DNA of 27,668 bases, from NCBI GenBank assembly GCA_946615495.1, contig CAMOHY010000005.1, positions 1-27,668 on the forward strand, in the 5' to 3' direction. How positions within the stretch are numbered: position 1 is the first letter of the stretch; each line of letters opens with the position of its first letter. A model generated the notes under the pieces. That model was not told the origin of the DNA, searched no databases, and worked only from the letters and a program-made list of their open reading frames with translations. This stretch comes from an uncultured Clostridia bacterium (GTDB lineage: Bacteria > Bacillota > Clostridia > Christensenellales > Aristaeellaceae). Position numbers and translations under genes: made by a program. Below are positions 15,796-25,400 of the stretch, piece after piece.

Positions 15796-16614
15796 ATGAG
15801 CCGCTATGAATTGATCGCTTTGGATATCGACGGCACCCTGCTCAACTCCCGCAAGCAGGTGTCCCCCGCCACCGCCGGGGCCGTGCGCCGGGCCGCCAAG
15901 GCCGGAAAAACGGTGGTGCTCTGCACGGGAAGGGCCGTGACCGAGCTGAAAGAATACTTTGCCCTGCTGCCGCAAATCCGCTACGCGGTGTTTTCCAGCG
16001 GCGCGGGGCTGCTGGATATTCCCAATCAAAAAGCCTTCGCCCTGCGGGGCATTCCCAGGGCGAAGGCCGACGAAGTGCTGCGTTTGGTGAAAAAGAAAGA
16101 TGTGATGCCCCAGATCGTGCTGGCGGACAGGGACGTGATCCAGGCCTCCCACATGAAGGACCTGGGCCATTTTCATATGGAGCCCTACCGCTCTCTCTAC
16201 GAGCAGGCCATGACGCTGGCGCCGGATATTTACGCCTTCGCCGGTGCCTGCCGGGAAGATTTTTTGAAAATCAACCTGTACCACGCCGACCCCGCCGAAC
16301 GCGTGCGCACGCGGGAGCAGCTTTCCCATTTGCCCCTGGAAATGGCGTATTCCGAGGTGTCCTCCCTGGAATGCTCCGCCCAGGGCGTTGATAAAGGCAC
16401 GGGGCTGATGCGCCTGTGCGCATTCCTGGGCATCCCGCGGGAAAGCTGCATCGCCGTTGGCGACGCGGACAACGATATTCCCATGCTCAGGGCCGCCGGG
16501 CTGGGCGTGGCCATGGGCAACGCCGCGCCCCACGTGCAGGCCCAGGCGGACCGGGTGGTAGAGGATTTGGACCACGAAGGCTGCGCCCAGGCCATTGAAA
16601 TGGCGCTGGGCTGA
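15796..16614 (+). CDS. Cof-type HAD-superfamily phosphatase
   Basis: The 272-residue protein has all HAD motifs of the Cof/YidA group: ALDIDGTLL with the nucleophile Asp 10 and Asp 12, LCTGRAV (motif II), the conserved Lys at about 200 (GVDKGTGL) and GDADNDIPML from 222 (motif IV). Between motifs II and III lies the large C2-type cap. These enzymes remove phosphate from sugar phosphates or flavin mononucleotide; given the two flavoprotein genes upstream, FMN is a possible substrate but this is not shown. The ATG at 15796 follows GAAAGGGA. The frame is open upstream into the ATPase gene, but that part is antiphase shadow. It is the last gene of the plus-strand run. Confidence 0.88.
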   Translation: MSRYELIALDIDGTLLNSRKQVSPATAGAVRRAAKAGKTVVLCTGRAVTELKEYFALLPQIRYAVFSSGAGLLDIPNQKAFALRGIPRAKADEVLRLVKKKDVMPQIVLADRDVIQASHMKDLGHFHMEPYRSLYEQAMTLAPDIYAFAGACREDFLKINLYHADPAERVRTREQLSHLPLEMAYSEVSSLECSAQGVDKGTGLMRLCAFLGIPRESCIAVGDADNDIPMLRAAGLGVAMGNAAPHVQAQADRVVEDLDHEGCAQAIEMALG

Positions 16615-16675
16615 CGCCAGCCTGCCGAAGGGGCTTCAGGGCCAATTCGCCGGTTTCCAGCTCTCCCTTCAGCGG

Positions 16676-16706
16676 CAGGGCCACCCCGGCGCAGGCGCCG
16701 TCCCTG
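16676..16706. other. GC-rich hairpin between convergent genes
   Basis: CGGCGC-AG-GCGCCG (16687-16700) is a strong inner stem and CAGGG/CCCTG (16676-16680 with 16702-16706) forms an outer stem. It lies between the HAD gene and the convergent MGH1-like gene. Neither side has a U run, so it is a poor intrinsic terminator on its own. Confidence 0.35.
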
Positions 16707-16750
16707 GTATAATGCTCCGCCACGCCGGCGGCAGCGCCATTTCCGCCTTT

Positions 16751-18874
16751 TTAAAACAATGGTATATTTTCCGCGTCCAGCCCCAGGCGGCGTTCTCGCC
16801 CATCCACATACACGGTGTAGCCCGCGTCCAGCCCAGGATAAGCGCTGGACGCTTTTTGCTGGTAATACACGTCGATTTCATGGCCCTGCACGCGCAGGCC
16901 CCGCAGGGAAAAATACGCCCGGCCGGTGCGCAGGGGCTGGAAGCGAACGCCCTTTTCCTCCGGCTCGATTCCGGCCAGGTGGCGAACGATCAAATCAATA
17001 TAGAAGGAATGGCTGTAATCCGGCTCCTCGCTCAGCGGCGCGCCGGTCCTGCTGTCGTAGAATTCCACCAGCCAGGGCCGATGGATATCGCCTTCCAGAA
17101 AATGCTCCTGGGTATATTCGGCAAGATATTTTTCAAACGCGGCGTCGTAGCGGTGGCCGTGCTGTTTGGATTGCTTGGCCAGCGCGTCCAGGGCGATGCC
17201 GGTGGTGTAGGGCCAGGAGGGGCCGTTCCACATGCAGCCGTGGGGACCCTTGATGTAATCCCCCCGCCAGCCGCCGTTGGGAGAAAACACCGGGCAATCC
17301 GCCGCCGTGGATGCAAAGCCGGAGCCCAGGGCGAAGTATTGGCCGCTGAGCAGATAGTCAAATAGGGCCAAATGCTCTTCTCCCGTTATGTCCGCCCAGA
17401 GGGGGTAGAGCGCCACGATATTTTTCACGAACGCTTTTTCGTCCGTTTCGTGGTGCAGGTCGTAAAAGCAGCGAGAGGGGCCGTCCCACATCTTGCTCAA
17501 GATGTCCCGCGCCATTTTTTCCGCTTCTAAGGCAAAGTAGTCCCCGTCCCCGTCTCCCACAAGGCGGCACAGCCGGGAAAGGCCCGTAAAATTCAGATAC
17601 GTGTAAACGGAACGGTCCACCCGCTTGAGGGGCGTGTAGCCCTCCTGAGCGGGCTTTACGGTTTTGGGGAAGCAGTCCTTGCCAAAAAACCAGTAGCTGG
17701 GCTGGTATTCCTTGCCGGTCAGCTGGTGGGTGCGCTCAATTTGCAGGGAATCGCCCCGGCGCGTGCGCTCATACACGTTTTTCGCGTCCGTTTTGAACGC
17801 GGGAAGCACCCGGCGCACAAAATCCTCCCCGCCGTGCACGGTGTAGAAAAGATACAGCGCCCAGCCGGCATAATTGGCGTACTCCTTCTGGCACGCGTCC
17901 ACGCTGGCGACGGCGAACACGCCGTTTTCATCCAGGCAGTGGGTCAGGGCTTCCAGCGCGCTTTGAGCCGCGGCGCCCCTGCGCAGCCAGCGGGCGTCCG
18001 TCACCTGCAGGGGCGTGGACAGGGGAATGAGCCGGGAAAATTCCCAGCCCTGCGCCTGATAAGGCGTTTTGGCCATGCGGTGGCTGCGCCCCTCATAAAA
18101 GCACAGGCCAGGCAAACGGCCCAGACCCGGCTCGCTCATATTTTTGCGCAGGATGTAAAAGCGGTAGTACCAGCACACGGTCATTTTTTCATCGTCGCAT
18201 TCAAAATCCGGCACGCCGTCAAACCAGCGCAGGTATTCTTCCGCCTTTTCCGCCATCAGCTGTTCGGGGGCCGGGCGGCTAAGCAGCGCGTCCAGCCCAT
18301 CCCTCATCGCTTCTTCCTCCCCCGGCAGGCCCACCGCCGCGGCGACGAACACGCTTTTTCGTTCGCCGGGGGCCAGGGTCAGGCAGCCGCCGGGCCATGC
18401 TTCGCCGCTTTTGACCAGCATGACCGGCGTGACGCCGTGGAGCGCGCAGGGGAAGGAAAAGGGCTTTCCCAGCGCGGCCCCCTCCGGCAGCAGCAGCGTC
18501 AGCGTCAGGGGCTTTTCCCCGCGGTTTTCCCAGGTTTGCAGGGACAGGGCCTGGTCCTCCCAGGTAATCAGCTTGCGTTCCTCAAAGGAAAGGCCGGAGC
18601 TTTCATGGAAAAAGCGGCTCCCGTCCGCCTGCCACAAAACGCGCATGGGCGAAAGCGCCGCTTCCCGGCAGTCCGCCCGGCCCACGGAAAAAAGCAAGGG
18701 GATATTCATTTTGTGAATAAAATCCGCCCGGCCCGCAAAGCCGGGGGCGGGGTCCAAATAATCCATCCACAGCCTTTTCCCGGTTGGGCCCAGCATCCAT
18801 TTTTCTCCTTCGCCGGGCAGCTTCCTGGCCCAGGAATACAGCAGCCTGGATACATCCCGCTTCACTTTCCTCAT
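16751..18874 (-). CDS. MGH1-like (alpha/alpha)6 glycoside hydrolase
   Basis: The 707-residue protein has an N-terminal beta-sandwich (about 1-200) and an (alpha/alpha)6 barrel. Telling motifs are LHHETDEKAFVKNIVALYPLW, then PHGCMWNGPSWPYTTGIALDA near 585 and SEEPDYSHSFYIDLIVRHLAG near 645. These resemble the MGH1/GH63-like glycosidases often found in plant-glycan loci. There is no signal peptide, so it is cytoplasmic. The ATG at 18874 directly abuts AAGGGGGAG; an in-frame GTG at 18865 has better spacing and may be the true start. A terminator separates it from the four glycosidase genes upstream, so it may depend on read-through or a promoter I cannot see. The substrate is unknown; a link to the same pectic glycan is inferred from position only. 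Confidence 0.65.
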   Translation of the reverse strand: MRKVKRDVSRLLYSWARKLPGEGEKWMLGPTGKRLWMDYLDPAPGFAGRADFIHKMNIPLLFSVGRADCREAALSPMRVLWQADGSRFFHESSGLSFEERKLITWEDQALSLQTWENRGEKPLTLTLLLPEGAALGKPFSFPCALHGVTPVMLVKSGEAWPGGCLTLAPGERKSVFVAAAVGLPGEEEAMRDGLDALLSRPAPEQLMAEKAEEYLRWFDGVPDFECDDEKMTVCWYYRFYILRKNMSEPGLGRLPGLCFYEGRSHRMAKTPYQAQGWEFSRLIPLSTPLQVTDARWLRRGAAAQSALEALTHCLDENGVFAVASVDACQKEYANYAGWALYLFYTVHGGEDFVRRVLPAFKTDAKNVYERTRRGDSLQIERTHQLTGKEYQPSYWFFGKDCFPKTVKPAQEGYTPLKRVDRSVYTYLNFTGLSRLCRLVGDGDGDYFALEAEKMARDILSKMWDGPSRCFYDLHHETDEKAFVKNIVALYPLWADITGEEHLALFDYLLSGQYFALGSGFASTAADCPVFSPNGGWRGDYIKGPHGCMWNGPSWPYTTGIALDALAKQSKQHGHRYDAAFEKYLAEYTQEHFLEGDIHRPWLVEFYDSRTGAPLSEEPDYSHSFYIDLIVRHLAGIEPEEKGVRFQPLRTGRAYFSLRGLRVQGHEIDVYYQQKASSAYPGLDAGYTVYVDGRERRLGLDAENIPLF

Positions 18875-18905
18875 CTCCCCCTTCGCTTTTTAACCCTCGC
18901 CTTTT

Positions 18906-18937
18906 AAAAAGGCGGGCTTCCGGTCCGGCAGCCCGCC
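18906..18937 (-). terminator. Rho-independent terminator after the glycosidase operon
   Basis: Read on the minus strand: an 8-bp GC stem GGCGGGCT/AGCCCGCC (18930-18937 with 18911-18918), an 11-base loop, then TTTTT. This is a textbook intrinsic terminator 116 bases after the GH105 stop and 32 bases before the MGH1-like start. A further AT-rich palindrome overlaps its U tract. Confidence 0.85.
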
Positions 18938-19052
18938 CCAGACTTTCGATGGCAGCGCATGGACAGAGCCGATGCCCTGAGGGTGCCGAAAATTCTTTTT
19001 CGACGCCCTGGAAAGCTGGGGCGCACCGCCTCCGGCTCCTGCTATTTGCTTT

Positions 19053-20135
19053 CTATCCTTCTTGTTTCATCCATTCGGCCAGGGCCATCAGGAAGGGGCC
19101 CACGCCCTTTCCGTCGTCCGCCACCCGCGGCTCGCTCAGGTAATAGCCCACGCTGCCGTCCCGCCGGTTGCCCGGTCCCAGGCCGGCGGAGCGGCAAATA
19201 TCCGTTAAATGCCAGGCGCCTTCCCCGTCCTGCTTTAGTTTTTCTTTCGCCAGGCTTTTTAAGCCCTCCGCGCCGAGGCGGCCAAACGCTTCCGGCAGCG
19301 CGCCCAAGCGCCAGCCCTTCATCCAGGCGTAAAACACCATGGCGCTGCCGGAGGTTTCCAGGTAGTTGCCCTCCGCGTCCGCCCGGTCCACTACCTGGTA
19401 AAAAAGCCCGGTCTCCCTGTCCTGATAAGGCAGGATGCCCTTGGCCGCCTCCGCAAGCAGGGCGGCCAGCTTTTCCCCCTCCTCCCCTGGCAGCAGCGCC
19501 CGGCAGTCCGCTAAGGCCATCAAATACCAGCCCATGGCCCGCAGCCAGAAATTGGGCGAACGGCCCGTCCGGGGGTCGGCCCAGGGCTGACGCCGGGCGG
19601 TGTCGCAGGCATGGTAATACAGCCCTTTTTCTTCGCTGAAAAGCAACGCCCGCACATTGGAAAACTGGCTCAGCACATCCTGCGCATCCCGCCCATGGCG
19701 AAAGCGCAGGGAATATTCCAGCCGGAAGGGCTGGGCCATATACAGCCCGTCCAGCCAAATCTGATCGGGATAGATTTCCTTATGCCAAAAATTTCCGCAA
19801 CCACAGCGGGGATGATGGTCCAGCCGGTCCATGAGAAAATCCGCCGCCCGACGGTAGCGGCTCTCCCCTGTTTCATCCAGGGCGAAAAAGAGCGCTTTCC
19901 CGGCGTTGATGTTGTCCACGTTGTATTGGTCCATGGGAAAATGCAGGATTGTTCCCTCCGGCGACACCGCCCTTTCCATATAGGAAAGCACGAAATCCCG
20001 GTACAGGTCCTGCCCGGTGGCCCGATACATGGCAAGGCACCCCATGAGCACGCAGCCATCCTCATAAAACCAGCGGGCCTGGCCGGGAGAATAATGTTTT
20101 ACAAAGCCTTCCACGTAACGCAGAGCGTTTTCCAC
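19053..20135 (-). CDS. GH105/GH88-family unsaturated rhamnogalacturonyl (uronyl) hydrolase
   Basis: Enzymes of this family remove the 4,5-unsaturated uronic acid that pectate or rhamnogalacturonan lyases leave at the non-reducing end. The 360-residue (alpha/alpha)6 protein is the usual length. Key signs are YEDGCVLMGCLAMYRATG (24-41), FPMDQYNVDNINAGKAL with Asp 74, and PDQIWLDGLYMAQPF with the likely catalytic Asp 129; SPNFWLRAMGWYLMAL and ETSGSAMVFYAWMKG follow. The start is GTG at 20135, seven bases after GGGAGG; no ATG is nearby. It lacks a signal peptide, like YteR/YesR of Bacillus, so it acts on imported oligosaccharides. It is the last gene before the terminator. Confidence 0.9.
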   Translation of the reverse strand: MENALRYVEGFVKHYSPGQARWFYEDGCVLMGCLAMYRATGQDLYRDFVLSYMERAVSPEGTILHFPMDQYNVDNINAGKALFFALDETGESRYRRAADFLMDRLDHHPRCGCGNFWHKEIYPDQIWLDGLYMAQPFRLEYSLRFRHGRDAQDVLSQFSNVRALLFSEEKGLYYHACDTARRQPWADPRTGRSPNFWLRAMGWYLMALADCRALLPGEEGEKLAALLAEAAKGILPYQDRETGLFYQVVDRADAEGNYLETSGSAMVFYAWMKGWRLGALPEAFGRLGAEGLKSLAKEKLKQDGEGAWHLTDICRSAGLGPGNRRDGSVGYYLSEPRVADDGKGVGPFLMALAEWMKQEG

Positions 20136-20156
20136 CCGTTTTCCCTCCCTGCTTTC

Positions 20157-21458
20157 TTACGCGCGTTTCTTCAGCAGCAGCAGCCAATCGTTTTGGCCCC
20201 GGTGGCGGTCCGGCGGCGTGAAAAGCGCCTTGTCCTGAGCAGGAACGCTTCCCAGATAGCTTTCCCCGCCGGACACCGGGTCCACCCACCAGCCTTCCGT
20301 TTCTCCCAAGGAAAGGGTGCGCACGGCGAAGGGCTTTCCAGTGTAGGTATACACGCACAATCCCCGGTCCGTTTGCAGGGCCAGATTATATTCGTATTTT
20401 TCGCCCGTGTTATCCGCCAAAGCCTCCTGGGCGGGCCGGCCGGACTGCCAATCCATTTCCTCCATCACCCGGCGGACGTGGGTCATCTGCATACTGCCGG
20501 GATTATGCAGCGCCTCCCGCCAGGTTTCAAACACGCCGAAGGCGCCCGGCTCCCTGCCCTGCCAGAACTGCATGATGGCGTTGCTGCCGTAGGTAAAGCC
20601 CGCGGCCCCCGCCAGCAGCGACCAATAAGCGTACCGGCGCACATCGCAGGTCTGCCAGTAAGGCTGGGCGGGGTCGTGCAGCCCCTGCAGAATGAATTCA
20701 TAGCTGGGTTCGCCGTCCAGCACGGGCCGGGGAGGGAGCAGGGGCCGGTCATGCTGCACATAGCGGTAATTGTCCTCTCCCACGTAGGTTTCCGCGGCCA
20801 CCTTATCGTCCCATTGGTTCAGCCTGATCTGGTCATACCGCCGGTGGCCGGATTGGAACATATGGAAATCCAGCCAGGGCGCGTCCTGGAACCATTGGGA
20901 AGAGGAGCAGCGGCCGAAGGGATGGAAGCCGATGAGCTGATGGGGGCACTTTTCCCGCAGCCGCGCGCCGATGCGGCCAAATTCCTCCGGCGCGTCGGAG
21001 CCGCGCACATCGCCGCCTACCAGCCAAAGCACGTTTTCACAGCCGCCAAACCATTGGGCCAGAAAATCGATATACGTATCCGCCGCCGCGCCCGCAAGCT
21101 GCCCGGAGGACACAAAGCGTCCCCAGGACGGCAGCAGCGCCATCACCAGGCCAAGCTCCGCCGCCGCGTCCACGATGCGCCGCACCATGGGCCAGTAGGC
21201 TTCCGGCGAAGGGTCGGGATTGGGGCGGGAAAAATCATCCTCCAGCAAAGCGGGAGAACCCGCCCGGTTTTTGTAGCCGTCGGTGTGCACCAGGGTGGCC
21301 TGGATGACGGTAAAGCCCTTGGCCGCCCGGTTTTTAAGGTATACGATGGCTTCTTCTTCCGTCAGCTTTTGAAACAGCAGCCAGGCCGTGTCGCCCAGCC
21401 AGAAGAAAGGCTTTCCATCCCGCAGGAAATAGTGTTTGTCCTCTGTCAAGGTAAGCAT
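20157..21458 (-). CDS. GH140/DUF4038-family glycoside hydrolase (apiosidase-like)
   Basis: The 433-residue (beta/alpha)8-barrel protein has the DUF4038 opening, DGKPFFWLGDTAWLLFQKL (14-32). The candidate catalytic acids are Asp 150 (LWLVGGDVRG) and Glu 250 (PVLDGEPSYE); their spacing of 100 residues is about what I expect in this family. A C-terminal beta domain (about 345-433) resembles the collagen-binding-like module that usually follows DUF4038. The founding GH140 enzyme cuts apiose linkages in rhamnogalacturonan-II, but the family is broad and the specificity cannot be read here. There is no signal peptide. The ATG follows AAAGGAGG, 15 bases after the previous stop. Confidence 0.8.
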   Translation of the reverse strand: MLTLTEDKHYFLRDGKPFFWLGDTAWLLFQKLTEEEAIVYLKNRAAKGFTVIQATLVHTDGYKNRAGSPALLEDDFSRPNPDPSPEAYWPMVRRIVDAAAELGLVMALLPSWGRFVSSGQLAGAAADTYIDFLAQWFGGCENVLWLVGGDVRGSDAPEEFGRIGARLREKCPHQLIGFHPFGRCSSSQWFQDAPWLDFHMFQSGHRRYDQIRLNQWDDKVAAETYVGEDNYRYVQHDRPLLPPRPVLDGEPSYEFILQGLHDPAQPYWQTCDVRRYAYWSLLAGAAGFTYGSNAIMQFWQGREPGAFGVFETWREALHNPGSMQMTHVRRVMEEMDWQSGRPAQEALADNTGEKYEYNLALQTDRGLCVYTYTGKPFAVRTLSLGETEGWWVDPVSGGESYLGSVPAQDKALFTPPDRHRGQNDWLLLLKKRA

Positions 21459-21473
21459 CCGCGTGTTCCTCCT

Positions 21474-22487
21474 TTATTCGTTCGGCCAGGGCGCGCTCCG
21501 GGCCACGGTGATGCACCGGTGCTCCGGAGAGTAAGGGAAGGTGGGGTCCTGCTCAAAAGCGGGGCGGCAGGCGCAGTAAAAATGGTACAGGTCCTTTCCG
21601 TCAAAAAGAATGCCGGGCTTGTGGGCGTGGATTTGGTCCACCGCCTTGCGGGTGCCGATGGTGAGGATGGGGATAGGAAACTTTTTCCACTCCCGCAAAT
21701 CCCGGCTGACGGCCAGCCCTTCGCAGGCGGACAGATTGCCCAGGCCGTAATAGTACATCACCCATTGCTCCTCCCGGCTGTCGTAAAACACCGCGGGGTC
21801 GGAAGCGAACACGCTGTCCCACGCGCCGGGGGTCACGGGCAGCACGGGGTTTAGCGGATGCCGACGCCAATGGAGCAAATCCTGGGATACGGCAAAGCCC
21901 GTTTGCTCTATCCACCCCCGGTCCGTTTCATCCGTTTTGGCGTTATAAAACAGGTAAAACCGCCCTTCATGCTCCATCAGCCAGCCCTTATACAGCCCGC
22001 CGTGCTCCCAGGCCGCGCCGTCCCGCCAGGAAAGCACGGGATCGCCCACGAAATGCCAATGGAGCAATTCTTCATCCTCCGTCCAGGCCAGGCCGATTTC
22101 CGCCGCCCCCGCCTCATAGCCGGCGCGGGGATAGGAATGGTACACCATCCAATACTTTCCAAAGGCCTTTTTCAGCTTCCGCGGGCCGAACAGATCGTTT
22201 TCCATGAGCAGGCCCGTGCCCGCCATACCCACCTTGTCCCAATCCCGGTTGCCGCCGCGGGCCAGGATGACGCCCAGCTTTTCCCAATTCACCAAATCAT
22301 CCGACGCGGCCAGGCCCGTTTGGTAGCCCACGCCGTCAAAGCCAACGAACAGCATATAGTACCGCCCGTTGTGAAAAAAGGGGGTAGGGCAGTCCACGGC
22401 GTTGCGGTCAAACCGGCCTTCTTCTCCCGTGCCGCCGAGCACGGGCTTCCCCCATTTATAGGGCGTGAGCAGATGTTCTATATTCAT
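21474..22487 (-). CDS. Five-bladed beta-propeller glycosidase (GH43/GH32/GH130-like)
   Basis: The 337-residue protein shows the repeated blade pattern of the GH43/32/62/68/117/130 fold: DCPTPFFHNGRYYMLFVGFD with Asp 32, DDLVNWEKLGVIL, SQDLLHWRRHPLNPVL and FASDPAVFYDSREEQWVMYYYG with Asp 230. I cannot assign the exact family; GH43-like arabinosidase or xylosidase, or a GH130-like phosphorylase, are options. The frame is open upstream, but the true start is the ATG at 22487. It overlaps the stop of the GH106-like gene as ATGA and follows GGAGGAAAAC. This implies translational coupling. There is no signal peptide, so it is cytoplasmic. Confidence 0.75.
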   Translation of the reverse strand: MNIEHLLTPYKWGKPVLGGTGEEGRFDRNAVDCPTPFFHNGRYYMLFVGFDGVGYQTGLAASDDLVNWEKLGVILARGGNRDWDKVGMAGTGLLMENDLFGPRKLKKAFGKYWMVYHSYPRAGYEAGAAEIGLAWTEDEELLHWHFVGDPVLSWRDGAAWEHGGLYKGWLMEHEGRFYLFYNAKTDETDRGWIEQTGFAVSQDLLHWRRHPLNPVLPVTPGAWDSVFASDPAVFYDSREEQWVMYYYGLGNLSACEGLAVSRDLREWKKFPIPILTIGTRKAVDQIHAHKPGILFDGKDLYHFYCACRPAFEQDPTFPYSPEHRCITVARSAPWPNE

Positions 22488-25400
22488 TCGTTTTCCTCCA
22501 TCAGTTCCGCAGGCGAAAGCAGATAGCTGGGCCGGACGAGATAATTGTCCGTCCAATCGTCCCCGGTGGTGCGGAAGGAATCGGGGCCGTACCACACGTA
22601 GTTGGGATTGGCGTTATGCAGGGTGCCAAAGCCGTTGTACCGGCTGCCGCAGCAGTTTATTTCCACGCGGTGGCGCCCGGCTTTCAGCGGCGGCAGCTGC
22701 GTCCGGTAGGGCTGCCAGGCGATTTTGCCGCTCTCCTTCCCATCCACAAACACCGCGGAAACCGGCGACGCCATGTGGGGCAGATGCAGATACAGGCGCG
22801 GGGCGTCCTTTTCCAATTCGAGGCTGAACGCATACCGCACGTTGCCCGTATAGAAGGGCAGGCCCTGGCGGGTCAAATCGTCCAGCGCCAGGCGGTCCGG
22901 CAGGGCGGTGAGGGTCAGGCGCGTTCCCGCCACCCGCACGCCGAAGCGGCCCAGCACGTACACCGCCTCCAGGTCCGTGCGCCGGGTCAGGGGCGCGCGC
23001 AGGAGAAGAACGTTTTCCCCCTCCTTTACATCGGGCAGCGGCAGCGTCTTGATGGCCTCATCCACATACCAGCCCTCTGCCGGGGATGCGATTCTTTCGC
23101 CGTTCAGGAAAATTTCCATCTTTTCCGGCTGCTCCACCGCCAGGCGCAGGCCCGCAAACGGCCGGTCGGCCCAGAAGCGGAAGCGCAGGCTGGCCGTATG
23201 CTCCGCCTTTTGAGGCGGCGTAAGATAGGGCTGCACCATCACGCCGTCCCGCCGGGGCAGGCGGGCCAGGGCGCGCAGGGCGTTGTCCGCCCGCAGCACG
23301 TTTTCCGCCGCGTGCCATTCGCCTTCATCCAAGGCGTATTCGCAGCGGTCCAAAAGCAGGGCGTTGGGCTCGTCCAGCGTGAATTCATCCGCTTCAAACA
23401 GCGTTTTCACGGTATGCAGGGGCTTGGGCAGCAGAGCGGGGGACGCGCACGCGCCGGGAGTGAGCCTGAGGAGCAGGCTGTCCTGAGCGTCGCAGGGCCA
23501 AAGGAGCACGGTTTCGCCGCCCTCCTGAACGCCGCCCATGGGGGAAACCGTGCCGTCCAGGGCGTTCAGGCGCAGCGCTTGCCAAAGGCCCTTGAGCCGG
23601 ATTCTGTATACGCGGGGCCGGGCAGGCTTTTCATCCTTTACGTGGCACAGGAACAGCACCCTTTCTTCCCCCTCCCGGCGCAGCTGATAGATCAGGTTAT
23701 CCGAAAGCCTTCCGTCCTTTTCATTTCTGATTTCAATATCCCGCAGGGGCAAAAGCGCCTTTAGCAGGCGGGAGCGCTCCATGGGCAGCCTTTCGCTTTC
23801 CTTCCACAGCGCCGCCGGCTCGTTTGAGGGCAGGCCGTCCACGCATTCCGGCGCGCCGCCCAGGAAGATCAGCCGTCCCCCGGCCTGGCGGAAGGCCGCA
23901 AGCCTTTGCAGGGTGGTGCTGCGCAGGGTGATGACCGGCGGCACCACCACCGCTTCGTATTCGCACTGGCCCACCCGCAGGGGATTGCTTCCCGCCGGGC
24001 ACAAATCCGGCAGCATGGCTTCGGACAGATAATCAAAATCCAAGCCGCCGTACAGCAGCCATTGGGCCAGATTTTCAAATTGCTCGTCCATTTCCTGCCG
24101 CCGGGGCAGCGTTTTATCCACCGGGCCGAACAGCAGCCAGAAGGATTCGATGGGATGCAGCACGGCAACGTGGGTAACGGGCCTTCCCCGCGTAAGCTGG
24201 GTGTTTACGCGGGCGAAATAATCCTCCAAATAGGCATACTGGTCCCACCAGGGCGACTGCCAGCCGATGGCCGCGGGCCAATCCCGCTTGGCCTCGCCGC
24301 CCATGCTCATAAAGGCCAGATGGTGCACCCGGATGGTGACGCCCAGCGCCGCCAGCCAATCCCCCTGCAGCTTATGCTGGCGGAAGGTAACATCCCATTC
24401 CAGCACGCCGTAAAGCTCGCACACCAGGCCCTGCCTGCCCATTTGACGGCGCACGGACTCGGCCTGCTTGGCAGTGGTCAATTCCAGCTGGCCCGCCAGG
24501 ATATCGATGCCGGGCAGATGCTCGCTGCGGTATTGGCGCATGGTTTCGCCCGAAGCCAGGGTTTGGGAAAACAAGGTGCGTTCGGACAGGAAATGCCCGG
24601 TGTAGGCGATGCCGTGCTTTTCGCACCAGGCGCCCAGCCGGTCCCCATAGGCGGCGGCAAAGCGCTCGGTCACGTGGTCGTGGTAGCGCCAGCGCCATGG
24701 GCTGCAGCCCTCCGGCTTTTCCCAAATGAGCTCCGGCAGAATGTCCAGCAGCTCCGCGCCCCAGGCGGCGCGGAAGGTTTCGTTCATGTCGTCGGTATAG
24801 GCCAGGGTGGCGCGCCGGGCCCCGGCGGCGGGGATGCAGTATTTTCCCATCATATGCGGCTCATCCGTAAAGATAGCCGGCACGGCGCCGCCGAAATCTT
24901 CCGACAGCGCCGCGGCGTATTGCTCGTGGGTGACGGCAAGGAACGCGTCGATGGCGTCCGGGTTGAACACGTCCACATACGTTTCCCCGTTGAACCAGGG
25001 GTCGCAGCCCATCAATTCCACATAGGCGTGATAATTGCCGCCCGTCTGCATTCTCTTATAGGAAGCAAGGTATCCGTCCCGGAAATCGATTCCGTAATCG
25101 CACAGGAAATAGCCCCGCGGCGTTTCCCCCGCCTCCGCCTGGGCCTCAAATTCCGCCCGGCTCGCGCAATAGCCCTCCAGCTCCCGGTCCGTCACCACGA
25201 TGTAGCGGGCGCGGAAGCGCACGTTCCTTGTCACGATGCCGCCCGCGCTGCCGGAGGGGAAGCGGTCCTCGTCATAGAGGTAGCAGGCCATGCCCGCCTG
25301 GCGCAGCTTTTCCGCCGCGTGCTTTACCAGCGCCATATATTCTTCCGATAAATAAGGCGTGTCCAGGCCCGTGCGGGGGTGCACCATGGCGCCGCCCATG

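Noticed and set aside
19611..21854. Plus-strand open frame of 747 codons opposite the glycosidase genes
   Set aside because: It spans three real genes and their gaps on the other strand; the sense proteins have catalytic motifs and ribosome sites.
22488..22595. Longer N-terminus for the propeller glycosidase
   Set aside because: The extra 36 residues are an antiphase reading of the GH106-like gene; the ATGA overlap and ribosome site support 22487.
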